From Rhodopseudomonas palustris (GTDB lineage Bacteria > Pseudomonadota > Alphaproteobacteria > Rhizobiales > Xanthobacteraceae), in the NCBI RefSeq assembly GCF_007005445.1, contig NZ_CP041387.1, positions 2,294,001 through 2,358,000 on the forward strand: a stretch of DNA of 64,000 bases, given 5' to 3'. Below, piece after piece: positions 12,083 through 21,417 of this stretch. The position numbers and the translations under genes are program-made. Each line of letters begins with the position of its first letter. Position 1 is the first letter of the stretch. Under the pieces are notes generated by a model. That model ran no database searches. It saw nothing but the letters and a program-made list of their open reading frames with translations, and was not told the origin of the DNA.

Positions 12083-12901
12083 ATGTGCCGCTGGCTGGCA
12101 TACCGCGGAGAAGCAACATCGTTCGACAGCTACGTCACAGAACCGGTCCACTCCCTGATCAACCAGAGCCTGCGCGCCCGCGAATCCGCTGGCAGCACTA
12201 ACGGCGATGGCTTCGGCCTCGGTTGGTACGGAGTTCATCCCGAGCCGGGATTGTTTCGCGAAACGCGCCCGGCATGGTCGGACGAGAATCTCCGTTACCT
12301 CTGCCGGCACCTGCAATCCCACATGTTCTTCGCCCATGTCCGCGCCGCGACCGGTACCGCGGTGACGCGGCAGAACTGCCATCCATTCGCCTGCGGGCGA
12401 TGGATGTTCATGCACAACGGTTTCATTGGGAGCTGGAGCCGGCTGCGGCGGAAGGTCGAGGCGATGATCCCCGATCATCTGTATCCATCGCGCGTCGGCA
12501 CCACGGATTCCGAGGCGGTGTTCCTGGCAATGATGGGCCAGGGGCTGGACCAGGATCCGATCGGCGCGACCCTGAGCGTGATGCGCGCACTCAGCGCCCT
12601 GGTCGACGAAGATGGATTGCGCGAGCGGATGAGGTTCACGGCGGCGCTCGCCAATGGACACGACCTCTACGCCTTCCGGTTCGCTCACAACGATACGGCG
12701 AACACGCTGTACTATCGCGAGGATGGGCCTCTGGTCGTGGCCTCCGAGCCGTTCGACACGGAGCTGCATTGGTCCGAAGTGCCGGCGGATCACGTGCTGG
12801 TCTCGCGGCCGTTTCGTCCCGTCGAGATCCGTCCGTTCCCGGCCGGTGAACATTCGCCGCAGGAACCCGCTGTTGCCCAAAATGTTGTCGAGCGAGCTTA
12901 A
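12083..12901 (+). CDS. Class II glutamine amidotransferase, stand-alone domain (YafJ/EgtC-like)
   Basis: This 272-residue protein is a free-standing Ntn-type glutamine amidotransferase domain. It starts MCRWLAYRGEA, so Cys2 becomes the N-terminal nucleophile after Met removal. The family features NGDGFGLGWYG (about 40-50), HVRAATGT, and QNCHPF followed by WMFMHNGFIG (about 97-120) are present. Such enzymes hydrolyse glutamine or related gamma-glutamyl amides; YafJ-type proteins are poorly defined, and EgtC removes glutamate in ergothioneine synthesis. It lies 29 bp before the AsnO-like gene on the same strand and heads a three-gene cluster, so it may trim or deliver an amide in the same pathway. 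No synthetase domain is attached. Confidence 0.9.
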   Translation: MCRWLAYRGEATSFDSYVTEPVHSLINQSLRARESAGSTNGDGFGLGWYGVHPEPGLFRETRPAWSDENLRYLCRHLQSHMFFAHVRAATGTAVTRQNCHPFACGRWMFMHNGFIGSWSRLRRKVEAMIPDHLYPSRVGTTDSEAVFLAMMGQGLDQDPIGATLSVMRALSALVDEDGLRERMRFTAALANGHDLYAFRFAHNDTANTLYYREDGPLVVASEPFDTELHWSEVPADHVLVSRPFRPVEIRPFPAGEHSPQEPAVAQNVVERA

Positions 12902-12930
12902 TTGATCGGCAACGGAGGCATCGAAGGGCG

Positions 12931-14697
12931 ATGTGTGGAATTTGCGGAGAGATCCGCATGCGCGGCGAACCCTCGATCGCCGCTTTGAAGACGATCGCCG
13001 GCGCGATGCACAAGCGCGGGCCCGATGCGGAAGGACTGTTCGCGCAAGGCACCATGGCGTTCGGCCATCGGCGACTCAGCATTCTCGATCTGGCAGCAGC
13101 CTCTCAGCAGCCGATGATCGACAGCGAGCTGGGACTCGGCATCGTCTTCAACGGCTGCATCTACAATTTCCGCGAACTCAAGGACGAACTGACGCGGCGC
13201 GGCTATCGGTTCTTCTCGCAAGGCGACACAGAAGTCATCCTCAAGAGCTATCATGCCTGGGGGGCGGACTGCGTATCACGTTTCAAGGGCATGTTCGCCT
13301 TCGCGTTGTGGGAGCGCGACAGCGACCGCGTCGTGCTGGCCCGCGACCGTCTCGGCATCAAACCGCTCTACTACGTCGATGGCCCTGACTCTTTCCGCTT
13401 CGCCTCCGATCTGCCCGCCTTGCTGGCGGGCGGTGGTGTCGATACCTCGCTCGATCCTGTCGGGCTGCATCACTTCTTCAGCTTCCACGCCGCTGTGCCA
13501 CCGCCGCGCACCATTCTGCGCGGCGTGAAGAAGCTGGAGCCCGCCTCCATCCTCACCCTGGAGCCGGATGGTTCCAGAACCACGCGGCGCTATTGGAGGT
13601 TCACAGTCGGCTCGGCCGTCGATCGGGTGATGACCGAGCAAGAGTGGAGCGAGGCCGTTACCGATGCGATGCTGACGGCGGTCGATCGCCGCCGCGTCGC
13701 CGACGTCCCTGTCGGCGTGCTGCTGTCGGGCGGATTGGATTCATCGCTGATCGTCGCGCTGCTCGCCAAACTCGGCCATTCCGACGTCAAGACCTTCGCG
13801 ATCGGCTTCGACAGCGTCGGCGGGCAAAGCGGCGACGAGTTCTATTATTCCGATCTGGTGGCGAAGCACTTCTCGTCAACGCACGAGCAGATCAGAATCG
13901 ACGGCCGCGAGGCATTGCAGCATCTGCCGGACGCGATCCGGGCGATGTCCGAGCCGATGGTCAGTCACGATGCGGTTGCGTTCTATCTGCTGTCGCGCGA
14001 GGTCGCCAAGCGGGTGACAGTGGTGCAGAGCGGCCAGGGTGCCGACGAAGTGTTCGGCGGCTATAGCTGGTACCCCTCACTGCTCACCGCCAACAATGCC
14101 GCCGATCAGTATCGCGAGGTGTATTTTGATTGGAAGCACACCGACATCTCCAGGTTGTTGACGCCCGATCTGCTCTCGGCGGATCACAGTTCGGACTTCG
14201 TCGAGCGCTTTTTCGACCTGACCTCGGCGAGTTCCCCGGTCGACAAGGCGCTGCAGATCGACGCCGAGATCATGATGGTCGACGATCCGGTCAAGCGGGT
14301 CGACAACATGACCATGGCGCATGGTCTCGAAGCCCGGGTGCCGTTTCTCGACCACGAATTGGTCGAGCTCGCCGCCCGGATCCCGGCCTCGCTCAAGCTC
14401 GGCGATGGTGGCAAGTACATCCTCAAACAAGCCGCCCGCGCGTTGCTTCCGGCCGAAGTGATCGACCGCCCCAAGGGATATTTCCCGGTGCCGTCGCTGC
14501 GGCATCTGCGCGGCGATTTCCTCGACTACGTTCGCGACATCCTGACCTCCCCGGCCGCGCGTAACCGCGGTCTGTATCGCTCCGAGTTCATCGAACACAT
14601 GCTCCATCATCCCGAAGCAGAAAAGAGCCCGAAGGGCCATTCGCGGCTGTGGCAGGCCGCTCTCCTCGAAGGGTGGCTGCAGGCCCATGCGATTTGA
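12931..14697 (+). CDS. Asparagine synthetase-like amidotransferase, AsnO (N-acetylglutaminylglutamine amidotransferase) type
   Basis: This 588-residue two-domain enzyme has an N-terminal class II glutaminase (MCGICGEI, nucleophile Cys2; NGCIYNFREL about residues 72-81) and a C-terminal ATP-pyrophosphatase domain with the PP-loop LLSGGLDSS (about 264-272). The GHRRLSILDL and SQGQGADEVFGG-like stretches and the overall length match the AsnO group that amidates N-acetylglutaminylglutamine, a dipeptide osmolyte, rather than AsnB for free aspartate. Oddly, the usual partner synthetase of that pathway (acetyltransferase/ATP-grasp) is not adjacent; instead the gene overlaps a GCS2-type carboxylate-amine ligase by 11 bp. 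The product is therefore probably an amidated gamma-glutamyl or acyl dipeptide, but this is inference. Confidence 0.88.
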   Translation: MCGICGEIRMRGEPSIAALKTIAGAMHKRGPDAEGLFAQGTMAFGHRRLSILDLAAASQQPMIDSELGLGIVFNGCIYNFRELKDELTRRGYRFFSQGDTEVILKSYHAWGADCVSRFKGMFAFALWERDSDRVVLARDRLGIKPLYYVDGPDSFRFASDLPALLAGGGVDTSLDPVGLHHFFSFHAAVPPPRTILRGVKKLEPASILTLEPDGSRTTRRYWRFTVGSAVDRVMTEQEWSEAVTDAMLTAVDRRRVADVPVGVLLSGGLDSSLIVALLAKLGHSDVKTFAIGFDSVGGQSGDEFYYSDLVAKHFSSTHEQIRIDGREALQHLPDAIRAMSEPMVSHDAVAFYLLSREVAKRVTVVQSGQGADEVFGGYSWYPSLLTANNAADQYREVYFDWKHTDISRLLTPDLLSADHSSDFVERFFDLTSASSPVDKALQIDAEIMMVDDPVKRVDNMTMAHGLEARVPFLDHELVELAARIPASLKLGDGGKYILKQAARALLPAEVIDRPKGYFPVPSLRHLRGDFLDYVRDILTSPAARNRGLYRSEFIEHMLHHPEAEKSPKGHSRLWQAALLEGWLQAHAI

Positions 14698-15919
14698 TCC
14701 GAAAATCCTCGACAAGCTCCGCCTGAATCTGAGCGCCAACCAGCAGCACCTGGTGATCAGATCCGCGATCGGCATCGACGCCAACGCCGCCTATTCGTTC
14801 GGCATCGAGGAGGAGTATTTCCTCGCCGACGCGAAGACCCACGAGGTCGCGATGCAGACGCCGAACGGCCTGTTCGAGGCCGCGAACTGGTCCACCGGCG
14901 GCCAGGCGATGCGTGAGATGCTGCAGGCGCAGATCGAAGTCGCCAGCAACGTCCACGTCGATCCCAGCGATGCACGGGAAGAGTTGCGATTTCTGCGTAA
15001 CGAGGTGGCGGCTGCCGCTGCCCAGCACGGCCTGGTGATCATGGCCAGCGCGACCCACCCGACAGCGTCATGGCGGTTTTCCAAACCAAGCCCTAAGCCG
15101 CGCTACAAAGAGATGATCGAGGACCTGCGAACCATCGGCCACCGCAACATGCTGTGCGGTATGCACGTCCACGTGCAGATCCCTCCGCCAGCGGAACGCG
15201 TCGCGGTGATGCGGGCGATGATCCCGTATCTGCCGCTGTTCATCGCGCTGGCGACGTCGTCGCCGTTCTGGAACGGCAAGGAGACTGGCCTGCGCGGCTA
15301 TCGCCTCGCCGCTTACGACGAATTGCCCCGCACCGGGCTGCCGGAGCTGTTCGCCGATCAGAGCGAATACGACCGCTACGTCGAAGCGCTGGTGCGATCA
15401 GGGGTGATGCCGGATGAGAGCTACGTCTGGTGGGCGCTGCGGCCGTCGTCACGCCATCCGACGCTGGAGCTTCGCGCGCCCGATGTGTGCACGCGACTGG
15501 AGGACGCGGTGCTGATCGCATCCCTATATAGGGCGCTGATCAAGCATCTGTGTGAACATCCCGATTCGTCCGAAGCAGTCGATAACGTCGAACGTGCCAT
15601 CGCGGTCGAGAACAAATGGCGAGCGCAGCGCTACGGCACCGACTGCATCTTCGGCTCGAAAGACGGCCCGATCGAGATCCGCGAATTCCTCGATCAGGTG
15701 ATTGCACGCGTCCTGCCGGATGCGGAAGCGCTCGGTTGCGCGTCCGAAGTCGAACGCTGCCGCGCCATTCTGGAGCGCGGCAGTTCGGCCGACGCTCAGC
15801 TACGCGTCTATCGCGACGCTGGAAACAACCTGGGCGCGGTGACGCAATGGATTGCGCGGCAGACCCTCGGCGAAAACCGCGCGCCCTCCTCCCGCGGCGC
15901 GGCCGAACGGGTCGAGTAA
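14687..15919 (+). CDS. Carboxylate-amine ligase, GCS2 (YbdK/glutamate-cysteine ligase 2) family
   Basis: This 410-residue protein belongs to the ATP-dependent GCS2 ligases, which join a carboxylate to an amine (gamma-glutamylcysteine in plants and some bacteria; YbdK has weak activity). Conserved features are FGIEEEYFL (about 38-46, Mg-ATP site), GMHVHVQIP (about 158-166) and LELRAPDVC in the C-terminal half. It starts inside the end of the AsnO-like gene (11-bp overlap), which implies coupled translation and a joint pathway. The genome probably has a separate glutathione gene set, so dedicated gamma-glutamylcysteine synthesis is not the only reading. Its amine substrate is unknown. Confidence 0.88.
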   Translation: MRFDPKILDKLRLNLSANQQHLVIRSAIGIDANAAYSFGIEEEYFLADAKTHEVAMQTPNGLFEAANWSTGGQAMREMLQAQIEVASNVHVDPSDAREELRFLRNEVAAAAAQHGLVIMASATHPTASWRFSKPSPKPRYKEMIEDLRTIGHRNMLCGMHVHVQIPPPAERVAVMRAMIPYLPLFIALATSSPFWNGKETGLRGYRLAAYDELPRTGLPELFADQSEYDRYVEALVRSGVMPDESYVWWALRPSSRHPTLELRAPDVCTRLEDAVLIASLYRALIKHLCEHPDSSEAVDNVERAIAVENKWRAQRYGTDCIFGSKDGPIEIREFLDQVIARVLPDAEALGCASEVERCRAILERGSSADAQLRVYRDAGNNLGAVTQWIARQTLGENRAPSSRGAAERVE

Positions 15920-15953
15920 CCTCGCTCCGCTATCTCCGATCCGGCCGGACGCA

Positions 15954-18900
15954 TCACGAATGCGACCCGGCCGCCTGTCGGCGCTGTTCCGTCTCGTGCA
16001 ATCCCGGCGCCAAGGGCGCGTCTTGATCGACGGTACCCTCACCGTGCTGCGTCAGCGGCCGGTTGCCGGTGAGCGCACGCAGCGCCACGTAGAACATCGG
16101 CGTGAAGAAGATGCCAAACGCCGTGACGCCGATCATGCCGGCGAACACCGCGACGCCCATCGCATGGCGCATCTCCGAGCCGGCGCCGGTGGACGTCACC
16201 AGCGGCACCACGCCCATGATGAAGGCCATCGAGGTCATCAGGATCGGCCGCAGCCGCAGCCGGCTGGCCTCGATCGCCGCCTGCACCGGCTTGCGCCCGG
16301 CGAACTCCAGTTCGCGCGCGAACTCGACGATCAGGATGGCGTTCTTCGCCGACAGCCCGACCAGCACGATCAGGCCGATCTGGGTGAAGACGTTGTTGTC
16401 GCCCTTGCTGATCCAGACGCCGAACATCGCCGCCAGCAACCCCATCGGCACGATCATGATGATCGACAGCGGCAGCGTCAGGCTCTCGTACTGCGCGGCC
16501 AGCACCAGGAACACCAGCAGCAGCGCCACCGGAAACACGATCAGCGACGAATTGCCGGCGATGATCTCCTGATAGGTCAGCTCGGTCCACTCGTAGGACA
16601 CGCCCTTCGGCAGCGTCTCCTTGGCGACGCGGTCGATCGCGGCCTGCGCCTGCCCGGTCGAAAAGCCGGGCGCCGCGCCGCCGCTGATATCGGCGGTGAG
16701 GAAGCCGTTGTAGCGCATCGCCCGCTCCGGCCCGGCGCTCTCCTTGACTCGCAGCAGCGTCGACAACGGGATCATCTCGCCGGAGTCCGAACGCACCTTG
16801 AGCTGGCCGATATCGTCCGCTCGCGCCCTGAACTTGGCGTCGGCCTGCACCCGCACCGAATAGGTGCGGCCGAACTTGTTGAAGTCGTTGACGTAGAGCG
16901 AGCCGAGATAGATCTGCATGGTTTCGAAGATCGACGTCACCGGCACGTTGAGCTGCCGGGCCTTGGTGCGATCGACGTCGGCATAGAGCTGCGGCACGTT
17001 GATCTGGTAGCTGGTGAACAGCCCGGCCAGTTCCTTCTGCGCGCTCGCCTTGGCGACGAACGCCTTGGTGGCGTCGTTGAGTGCCTCGTAGCCGAGGCCG
17101 GCGCGATCCTCGATTTGCAGCTTGAACCCGCCGATGGTGCCGAGACCGGCGACCGGCGGCGGCGGGAACATGGCGATGAACGCATCCTGGATGCCGGCGA
17201 ACTTCTTGTTCAGCGACATCGCGATGGCGTTGCCGCTGAGCGACTTGTCCTTGCGTTCGGCGAAGTCCTTCAGCCCGATGAAGACGATGCCGGAGTTCGA
17301 CGAGTTGGTGAAGCCGTTGATCGACAGGCCGGGAAACTGGATCGAGTTCTCGACCCCCGGCTCCTGCTGGGCGATCTCTCCCATCCGGCGGATCACCTCC
17401 TCGGTGCGATCCAGCGTGGCACCGTCCGGGAGCTGCGCGAAGCCGACTAGATACTGCTTGTCCTGCCCCGGCACGAACCCGCCCGGCACCGCGTGGAACA
17501 GATAGAAGGTGGCACCGACCAGCACCAGATACAGCCCCATGCCGACCGCGCGGCGCGACACCACACGCTTGACACCGCCGCCATAGGCCTCCGAACTGCG
17601 TGTGAAGAAGCGGTTGAAACGGACGAAGAACCAACCGAGGGTCTTGTCCATCACCTTCGTCAGCGCATCCTTCGGCGCGTCGTGGCCCTTGAGCAGCAGC
17701 GCGGCCAGCGCCGGCGACAATGTCAGCGAGTTGAAGGCGGAGATCACCGTCGAGATCGCCACCGTCAGGGCGAACTGCTTGTAGAACTGCCCGGTGAGGC
17801 CGGTGATGAACGCCAGCGGCACGAACACCGCGACCAGCACCAGCGCGATCGCGATGATCGGCCCGGTCACCTCACGCATCGCCTGATAGGCCGCCTCCTT
17901 CGGGCCGAGGCCGCGTTCGATGTTGCGCTCGACGTTCTCGACCACGACGATGGCGTCGTCGACCACGATGCCGATCGCCAGCACCAGGCCGAACAAGGTC
18001 AGCGCGTTGATCGAAAAACCAAAGACGTGCATCACCGCGAAAGTGCCGACCACCGACACCGGCACCGCGATCAGCGGGATGATCGAGGCGCGCCAGGTCT
18101 GCAGGAACAGGATCACCACCAGCACCACCAGCGCGATCGCCTCGAGCAGCGTGTGGATCACCGCTTCGATCGAGGCGCGGACGAACTGGGTCGGGTCGTA
18201 GACGATGTCGTAGGACACGCCGTCCGGCATATTCTCCTTCAGCTCCTTCATCGTCGCGCGGACGTTGTCGGAGATCTGGATCGCGTTGGAGCCAGGCGAC
18301 TGGAAGATCGGGATCGCCACTGCGGATTTGTTGTTGAGCAGCGAGCGCAGCGCGTAGTCGGCGGCGCCGAGCTCGATCCGCGCGACGTCGCGCAGCCGCA
18401 CCACTTCGCCGTGGTCGCCGTTCTTGACGATGATGTCGCCGAATTCCTGTTCGGTCTGCAGCCGTCCCTGTGCATTGACCGAGAGCTGCAGATCGAGCCC
18501 AGGCTCGCCCGGCGAGCCGCCCACCTGCCCGGCCGCAGCCTGGACGTTCTGAGCGCGGATCTCGCGCACCACATCGGCCGGTGACAGGCCGCGCTCGGCG
18601 ACCTTCTGCGGATCGAGCCAGATTCGCATCGAATAATCGCCCGAGCCGAACAACTGCACCTGACCGACGCCCGGAATCCGCGCCAGCCGGTCCTTGACGT
18701 TGAGCACCGCGTAGTTGCGCAAGTACGTCATGTCGTAGCGGTCGTTCGGCGACATCAAGTGCACGACCATGGTCAAGTCGGGCGCGCTCTTGATGGTGGT
18801 GATGCCGAGCGCACGAACCTCCGCCGGCAGCCGCGGTTCGGCCTGCGAGACGCGGTTCTGCACCAGCTGTTGCGCCTTGTCCGGGTCGGTACCGAGCCTG

Positions 18901-19187
18901 AAGGTGACGTTCAGCGTCATCTTGCCGTCGGTGGTGGCCTGGCTGCTCATGTACAGCATGTTCTCGACGCCGTTGATCTGCTCCTCGATCGGGGTCGACA
19001 CGGTCTCGGCAATCACCTTCGGGTTGGCGCCGGGATATTGCGCCGACACCACGATGGTCGGCGGCGCGACTTCGGGATATTCGGAGATCGGCAGCACCGG
19101 TATCGACAGCAGGCCGGCGAGGAAAATCACCGCCGACAGCACGCCGGCAAAGATCGGGCGATCGATGAAGAACTTGGAGAAATTCAT
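15954..19187 (-). CDS. RND multidrug efflux transporter, inner-membrane pump (MexF/BpeF-like HAE1 family)
   Basis: This 1077-residue protein is a full-length HAE1-family RND pump: 12 helices, two large periplasmic loops and proton-relay residues in helix 4 (GIVVDDAIVVVENVER, about 403-418). The N-terminus MNFSKFFIDRPIFAGVLS is typical of the MexF branch, which exports chloramphenicol, quinolones and similar drugs; actual substrates here are unknown. It works with a periplasmic adaptor and a TolC-type channel. The adaptor gene lies 129 bp upstream on the same strand; the gap holds a 16-bp perfect palindrome (19206-19221). No outer-membrane factor gene is in the window, so a channel encoded elsewhere must be shared. 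The TetR gene upstream of the adaptor is the likely repressor. Confidence 0.95.
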   Translation of the reverse strand: MNFSKFFIDRPIFAGVLSAVIFLAGLLSIPVLPISEYPEVAPPTIVVSAQYPGANPKVIAETVSTPIEEQINGVENMLYMSSQATTDGKMTLNVTFRLGTDPDKAQQLVQNRVSQAEPRLPAEVRALGITTIKSAPDLTMVVHLMSPNDRYDMTYLRNYAVLNVKDRLARIPGVGQVQLFGSGDYSMRIWLDPQKVAERGLSPADVVREIRAQNVQAAAGQVGGSPGEPGLDLQLSVNAQGRLQTEQEFGDIIVKNGDHGEVVRLRDVARIELGAADYALRSLLNNKSAVAIPIFQSPGSNAIQISDNVRATMKELKENMPDGVSYDIVYDPTQFVRASIEAVIHTLLEAIALVVLVVILFLQTWRASIIPLIAVPVSVVGTFAVMHVFGFSINALTLFGLVLAIGIVVDDAIVVVENVERNIERGLGPKEAAYQAMREVTGPIIAIALVLVAVFVPLAFITGLTGQFYKQFALTVAISTVISAFNSLTLSPALAALLLKGHDAPKDALTKVMDKTLGWFFVRFNRFFTRSSEAYGGGVKRVVSRRAVGMGLYLVLVGATFYLFHAVPGGFVPGQDKQYLVGFAQLPDGATLDRTEEVIRRMGEIAQQEPGVENSIQFPGLSINGFTNSSNSGIVFIGLKDFAERKDKSLSGNAIAMSLNKKFAGIQDAFIAMFPPPPVAGLGTIGGFKLQIEDRAGLGYEALNDATKAFVAKASAQKELAGLFTSYQINVPQLYADVDRTKARQLNVPVTSIFETMQIYLGSLYVNDFNKFGRTYSVRVQADAKFRARADDIGQLKVRSDSGEMIPLSTLLRVKESAGPERAMRYNGFLTADISGGAAPGFSTGQAQAAIDRVAKETLPKGVSYEWTELTYQEIIAGNSSLIVFPVALLLVFLVLAAQYESLTLPLSIIMIVPMGLLAAMFGVWISKGDNNVFTQIGLIVLVGLSAKNAILIVEFARELEFAGRKPVQAAIEASRLRLRPILMTSMAFIMGVVPLVTSTGAGSEMRHAMGVAVFAGMIGVTAFGIFFTPMFYVALRALTGNRPLTQHGEGTVDQDAPLAPGLHETEQRRQAAGSHS

Positions 19188-19316
19188 GGCTGTGATCCGC
19201 CGGTTCGCTCGCGCGCGAGCGCAATGATCCCTGCACGGCCGACGGGACGTCTGCCGCGTGACTGTCTATCGAAAGCAATGAGGTTCGGCCCCGCCGTGGC
19301 GGCGGAGCCGCAACGG

Positions 19317-20513
19317 TTAGTTCTGTGCCACCGTCTTGCTGGAGGCGGCCTCCATTGCCACCGTTTCGGGCTTGATCGTGACGCCGGGACGGACGCGCTG
19401 CAGGCCGTTGACGACGATGCGTTCGCCGGCCTTCAGGCCGGACGCCACCACTCGCAGTCCATTGACAGAGGCCCCGAGCGTCACTTCGCGATATTGCGCG
19501 TGGTTCTCGGCGTCGACCACCATCACAAACTTCTTGTTCTGGTCAGTGCCGACCGCACGTTCACTGACCAGCAGCGCCGGTTCAGGCTTCGGCTGCCCCA
19601 TCGACAGCCGCGCGAACTGGCCCGGCATCAGCCGGCCATCGGCATTGTCGAACACCGCGCGCACTCGCACCGTGCCGGAGCGCGGATCGACCTGGTTGTC
19701 GATGAACTGCATCTTGCCCTTCACCGGCGCCCCGCCCGCAACGGTCGTCATTTCGACAGGAATGCGTTCGATCGCGCCTGGCGTCTTCTCGTCTGCGAGC
19801 GTCTGCAGCGCGCGGGTCACCACCTGCTCGTCGGCATTGAAGCTGGCATAGATCGGGTTCACCGAAACGAGGGTCGTCAGCAGCGGCGAACTCGGGCCGG
19901 CGGCAATCAGATTGCCGACGGTGATCTCGACCTTGCCGACCCGACCGGACACCGGCGCGCGAATTTCAGTGTAGCTGAGGTTCAGCTCCGCGGTCTTCAG
20001 CGCCGCCTCGGCGGATTTCAGGTTCGCCTCAGCCTCACGATAGGCGTTGAGACGGTTGTCGACCTCGCGCTGGGTGATGCTGGAACTGGAGAGCTGCTGG
20101 CTGCGCTCGACATCTGCCTTGGTGAACACGACCCTGGCGCGGGCCGCCGACAACTGTGCCTGGGCGCGGTCGACCTCGGCGGCGTACAGCGACGGATCAA
20201 TCCGGACCAGAAGGTCGCCCTTGTGAACCAGGGTGCCTTCCCGGAATTGGATCTCCTGGACGGCGCCCGCGACCCGCGAGCGGATTTCGACTCGTTGGAT
20301 CGCCTCGAGCCGCCCCGAGAATTCGTCGGAGGGCGTTGTTGCCTTGGCTTCGACGAGCGCCACCGAAACCGGGACGGCTGCCGGCGCTGCCGCTGTGGTT
20401 TCCGCTTGGGCGGTTCCGGTGCGCTCGATCAGAGCTGCTCCGCCGGCCAGTACGGCCGAAACCGCGATCATTCCCGCGCCGAGCGCGGCCCTTCGAGCGA
20501 GTGGAGTAGCCAT
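19317..20513 (-). CDS. RND efflux periplasmic adaptor (membrane fusion protein, MexE/AcrA-like)
   Basis: This protein of about 398 residues links the RND pump to an outer-membrane channel. It has an N-terminal hydrophobic export segment without a lipobox cysteine, a barrel-sandwich/lipoyl half (VEIRSRVAGAVQEIQFREG), an alpha-helical hairpin with repeated Ala/Leu/Glu heptads (about 105-180) and the second lipoyl half (IRAPVSGRVGKVE). The start at 20513 is preferred because GGGA lies 6 nt upstream; ATG 20525 has no such site. It is the first gene of the efflux operon, and its promoter must lie in the 20514-20711 control region with two inverted repeats. Confidence 0.93.
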   Translation of the reverse strand: MATPLARRAALGAGMIAVSAVLAGGAALIERTGTAQAETTAAAPAAVPVSVALVEAKATTPSDEFSGRLEAIQRVEIRSRVAGAVQEIQFREGTLVHKGDLLVRIDPSLYAAEVDRAQAQLSAARARVVFTKADVERSQQLSSSSITQREVDNRLNAYREAEANLKSAEAALKTAELNLSYTEIRAPVSGRVGKVEITVGNLIAAGPSSPLLTTLVSVNPIYASFNADEQVVTRALQTLADEKTPGAIERIPVEMTTVAGGAPVKGKMQFIDNQVDPRSGTVRVRAVFDNADGRLMPGQFARLSMGQPKPEPALLVSERAVGTDQNKKFVMVVDAENHAQYREVTLGASVNGLRVVASGLKAGERIVVNGLQRVRPGVTIKPETVAMEAASSKTVAQN

Positions 20514-20627
20514 CGCGTATCCCATTTGATCAGACGGGCTTGTAAAAAGCCGAATAAATTCAGTAACTCATGCGCGCACGGGCGGATGTTCCGAATATCA
20601 GAATACCACGCTGCACCGCACATATCG

Positions 20628-20641
20628 ATACCGCCCGGTAT
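20628..20641. promoter_or_regulatory. Inverted repeat 1, candidate TetR operator
   Basis: ATACCG-CC-CGGTAT is a perfect 6-bp-arm palindrome in the divergent region between the efflux adaptor and the TetR gene. Its core TACCGCCCGGTA recurs, with two substitutions, exactly 50 bp downstream. The position near the adaptor promoter fits repression of the pump; the assignment is inference. Confidence 0.6.
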
Positions 20642-20676
20642 AGATGGACTATCGACATCCCCTGTCAAGGGACTTA

Positions 20677-20692
20677 TCTACCGTCTGGTAGA
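20677..20692. promoter_or_regulatory. Inverted repeat 2, candidate TetR operator
   Basis: TCTACC-GTCT-GGTAGA is a perfect palindrome that ends 20 bp before the TetR start codon. Its core TACCGTCTGGTA matches the core of the first palindrome at 20629-20640. A repressor bound here would block its own gene, giving autoregulation. Two near-identical sites 50 bp apart would place two dimers on nearly the same helix face. Confidence 0.62.
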
Positions 20693-20711
20693 AATCTCTG
20701 GAGATCCAGCC

Positions 20712-21299
20712 ATGGCCCTGGGACGCCCCCGCGAATTCGACGTCGATGCGGCGCTCGACCTCGCTTTGCACGTGTTCTGGCGTAAGGGGTACGAAGGCAC
20801 CTCAATGGCCGATCTCACCGAGGCAATGGGCATTACCAAGCCGAGCCTGTATGCGGCCTTTGGCAACAAGGAAGATCTGTTCCGTAAAGCGCTCGACCGC
20901 TATGTCGACGGCCCCGGCGGCTATTATCAGGCCGGCCTGCAGAAGCCGACTGCTCGCGAAGTCGTCGAGCACATCCTGCACGGCGCCGTCGATGCGATGA
21001 CGGATCCGAGCAACCCGGGCTGCCTCGCAGTGCAAGGCGCGCTGTGCTGTGGCGATGCCGCCGAGACCATCAAGCAGGAACTGGCTGCGCGCCGCGCCAA
21101 GGGCGAGCAGGACCTGCAGGACCGGCTGGCCCGTGCGGTCGCCGACGGCGATCTGCCGTCCGGCGCCGATGCCGGCGACCTCGCTCGCTACGTCTCGGCG
21201 ATCCTGCAAGGCATGGCGGTGCAGGCGGCAGGCGGCGCTTCCCCCGATCAGTTGCGCAAGCTGGCCGACATGGCCCTGAGGAACTGGCCGCCGACGTAA
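20712..21299 (+). CDS. TetR/AcrR-family repressor of the divergent efflux operon
   Basis: This 195-residue protein has the TetR DNA-binding domain at the N-terminus: GRPREFDVDAALDLALHVFW, then a helix-turn-helix TSMADLTEAMGITKPSLYAAFGNKE (about 30-54). The C-terminal all-helical ligand domain has a TetR_C-like LAVQGALCCGDAAE segment. It is transcribed divergently from the RND adaptor gene, the standard layout for a local drug-responsive repressor. Two matched palindromes lie between the genes. The inducer is unknown. Confidence 0.92.
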   Translation: MALGRPREFDVDAALDLALHVFWRKGYEGTSMADLTEAMGITKPSLYAAFGNKEDLFRKALDRYVDGPGGYYQAGLQKPTAREVVEHILHGAVDAMTDPSNPGCLAVQGALCCGDAAETIKQELAARRAKGEQDLQDRLARAVADGDLPSGADAGDLARYVSAILQGMAVQAAGGASPDQLRKLADMALRNWPPT

Positions 21300-21417
21300 C
21301 GCCGCGATGTTCCCGGGCGGCTGTCCACGAACGTTTCGTTAAGGATACGGCGACCCGATTACCGACATTGCGCGCAGTTGCCATCGCTTATTAGGAACTG
21401 TCCGCGATGTTGTGCGC

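Noticed and set aside
12083..15919. Ergothioneine (EgtA/EgtC) pathway
   Set aside because: A GCS2 ligase and a class II amidotransferase are shared with that pathway, but EgtB and EgtD are absent and an AsnO-type synthetase is not part of it.
19206..19221. 16-bp perfect palindrome between the efflux adaptor and pump genes as a terminator
   Set aside because: It lacks a U-run and lies inside an operon; it was noted only within the pump entry.
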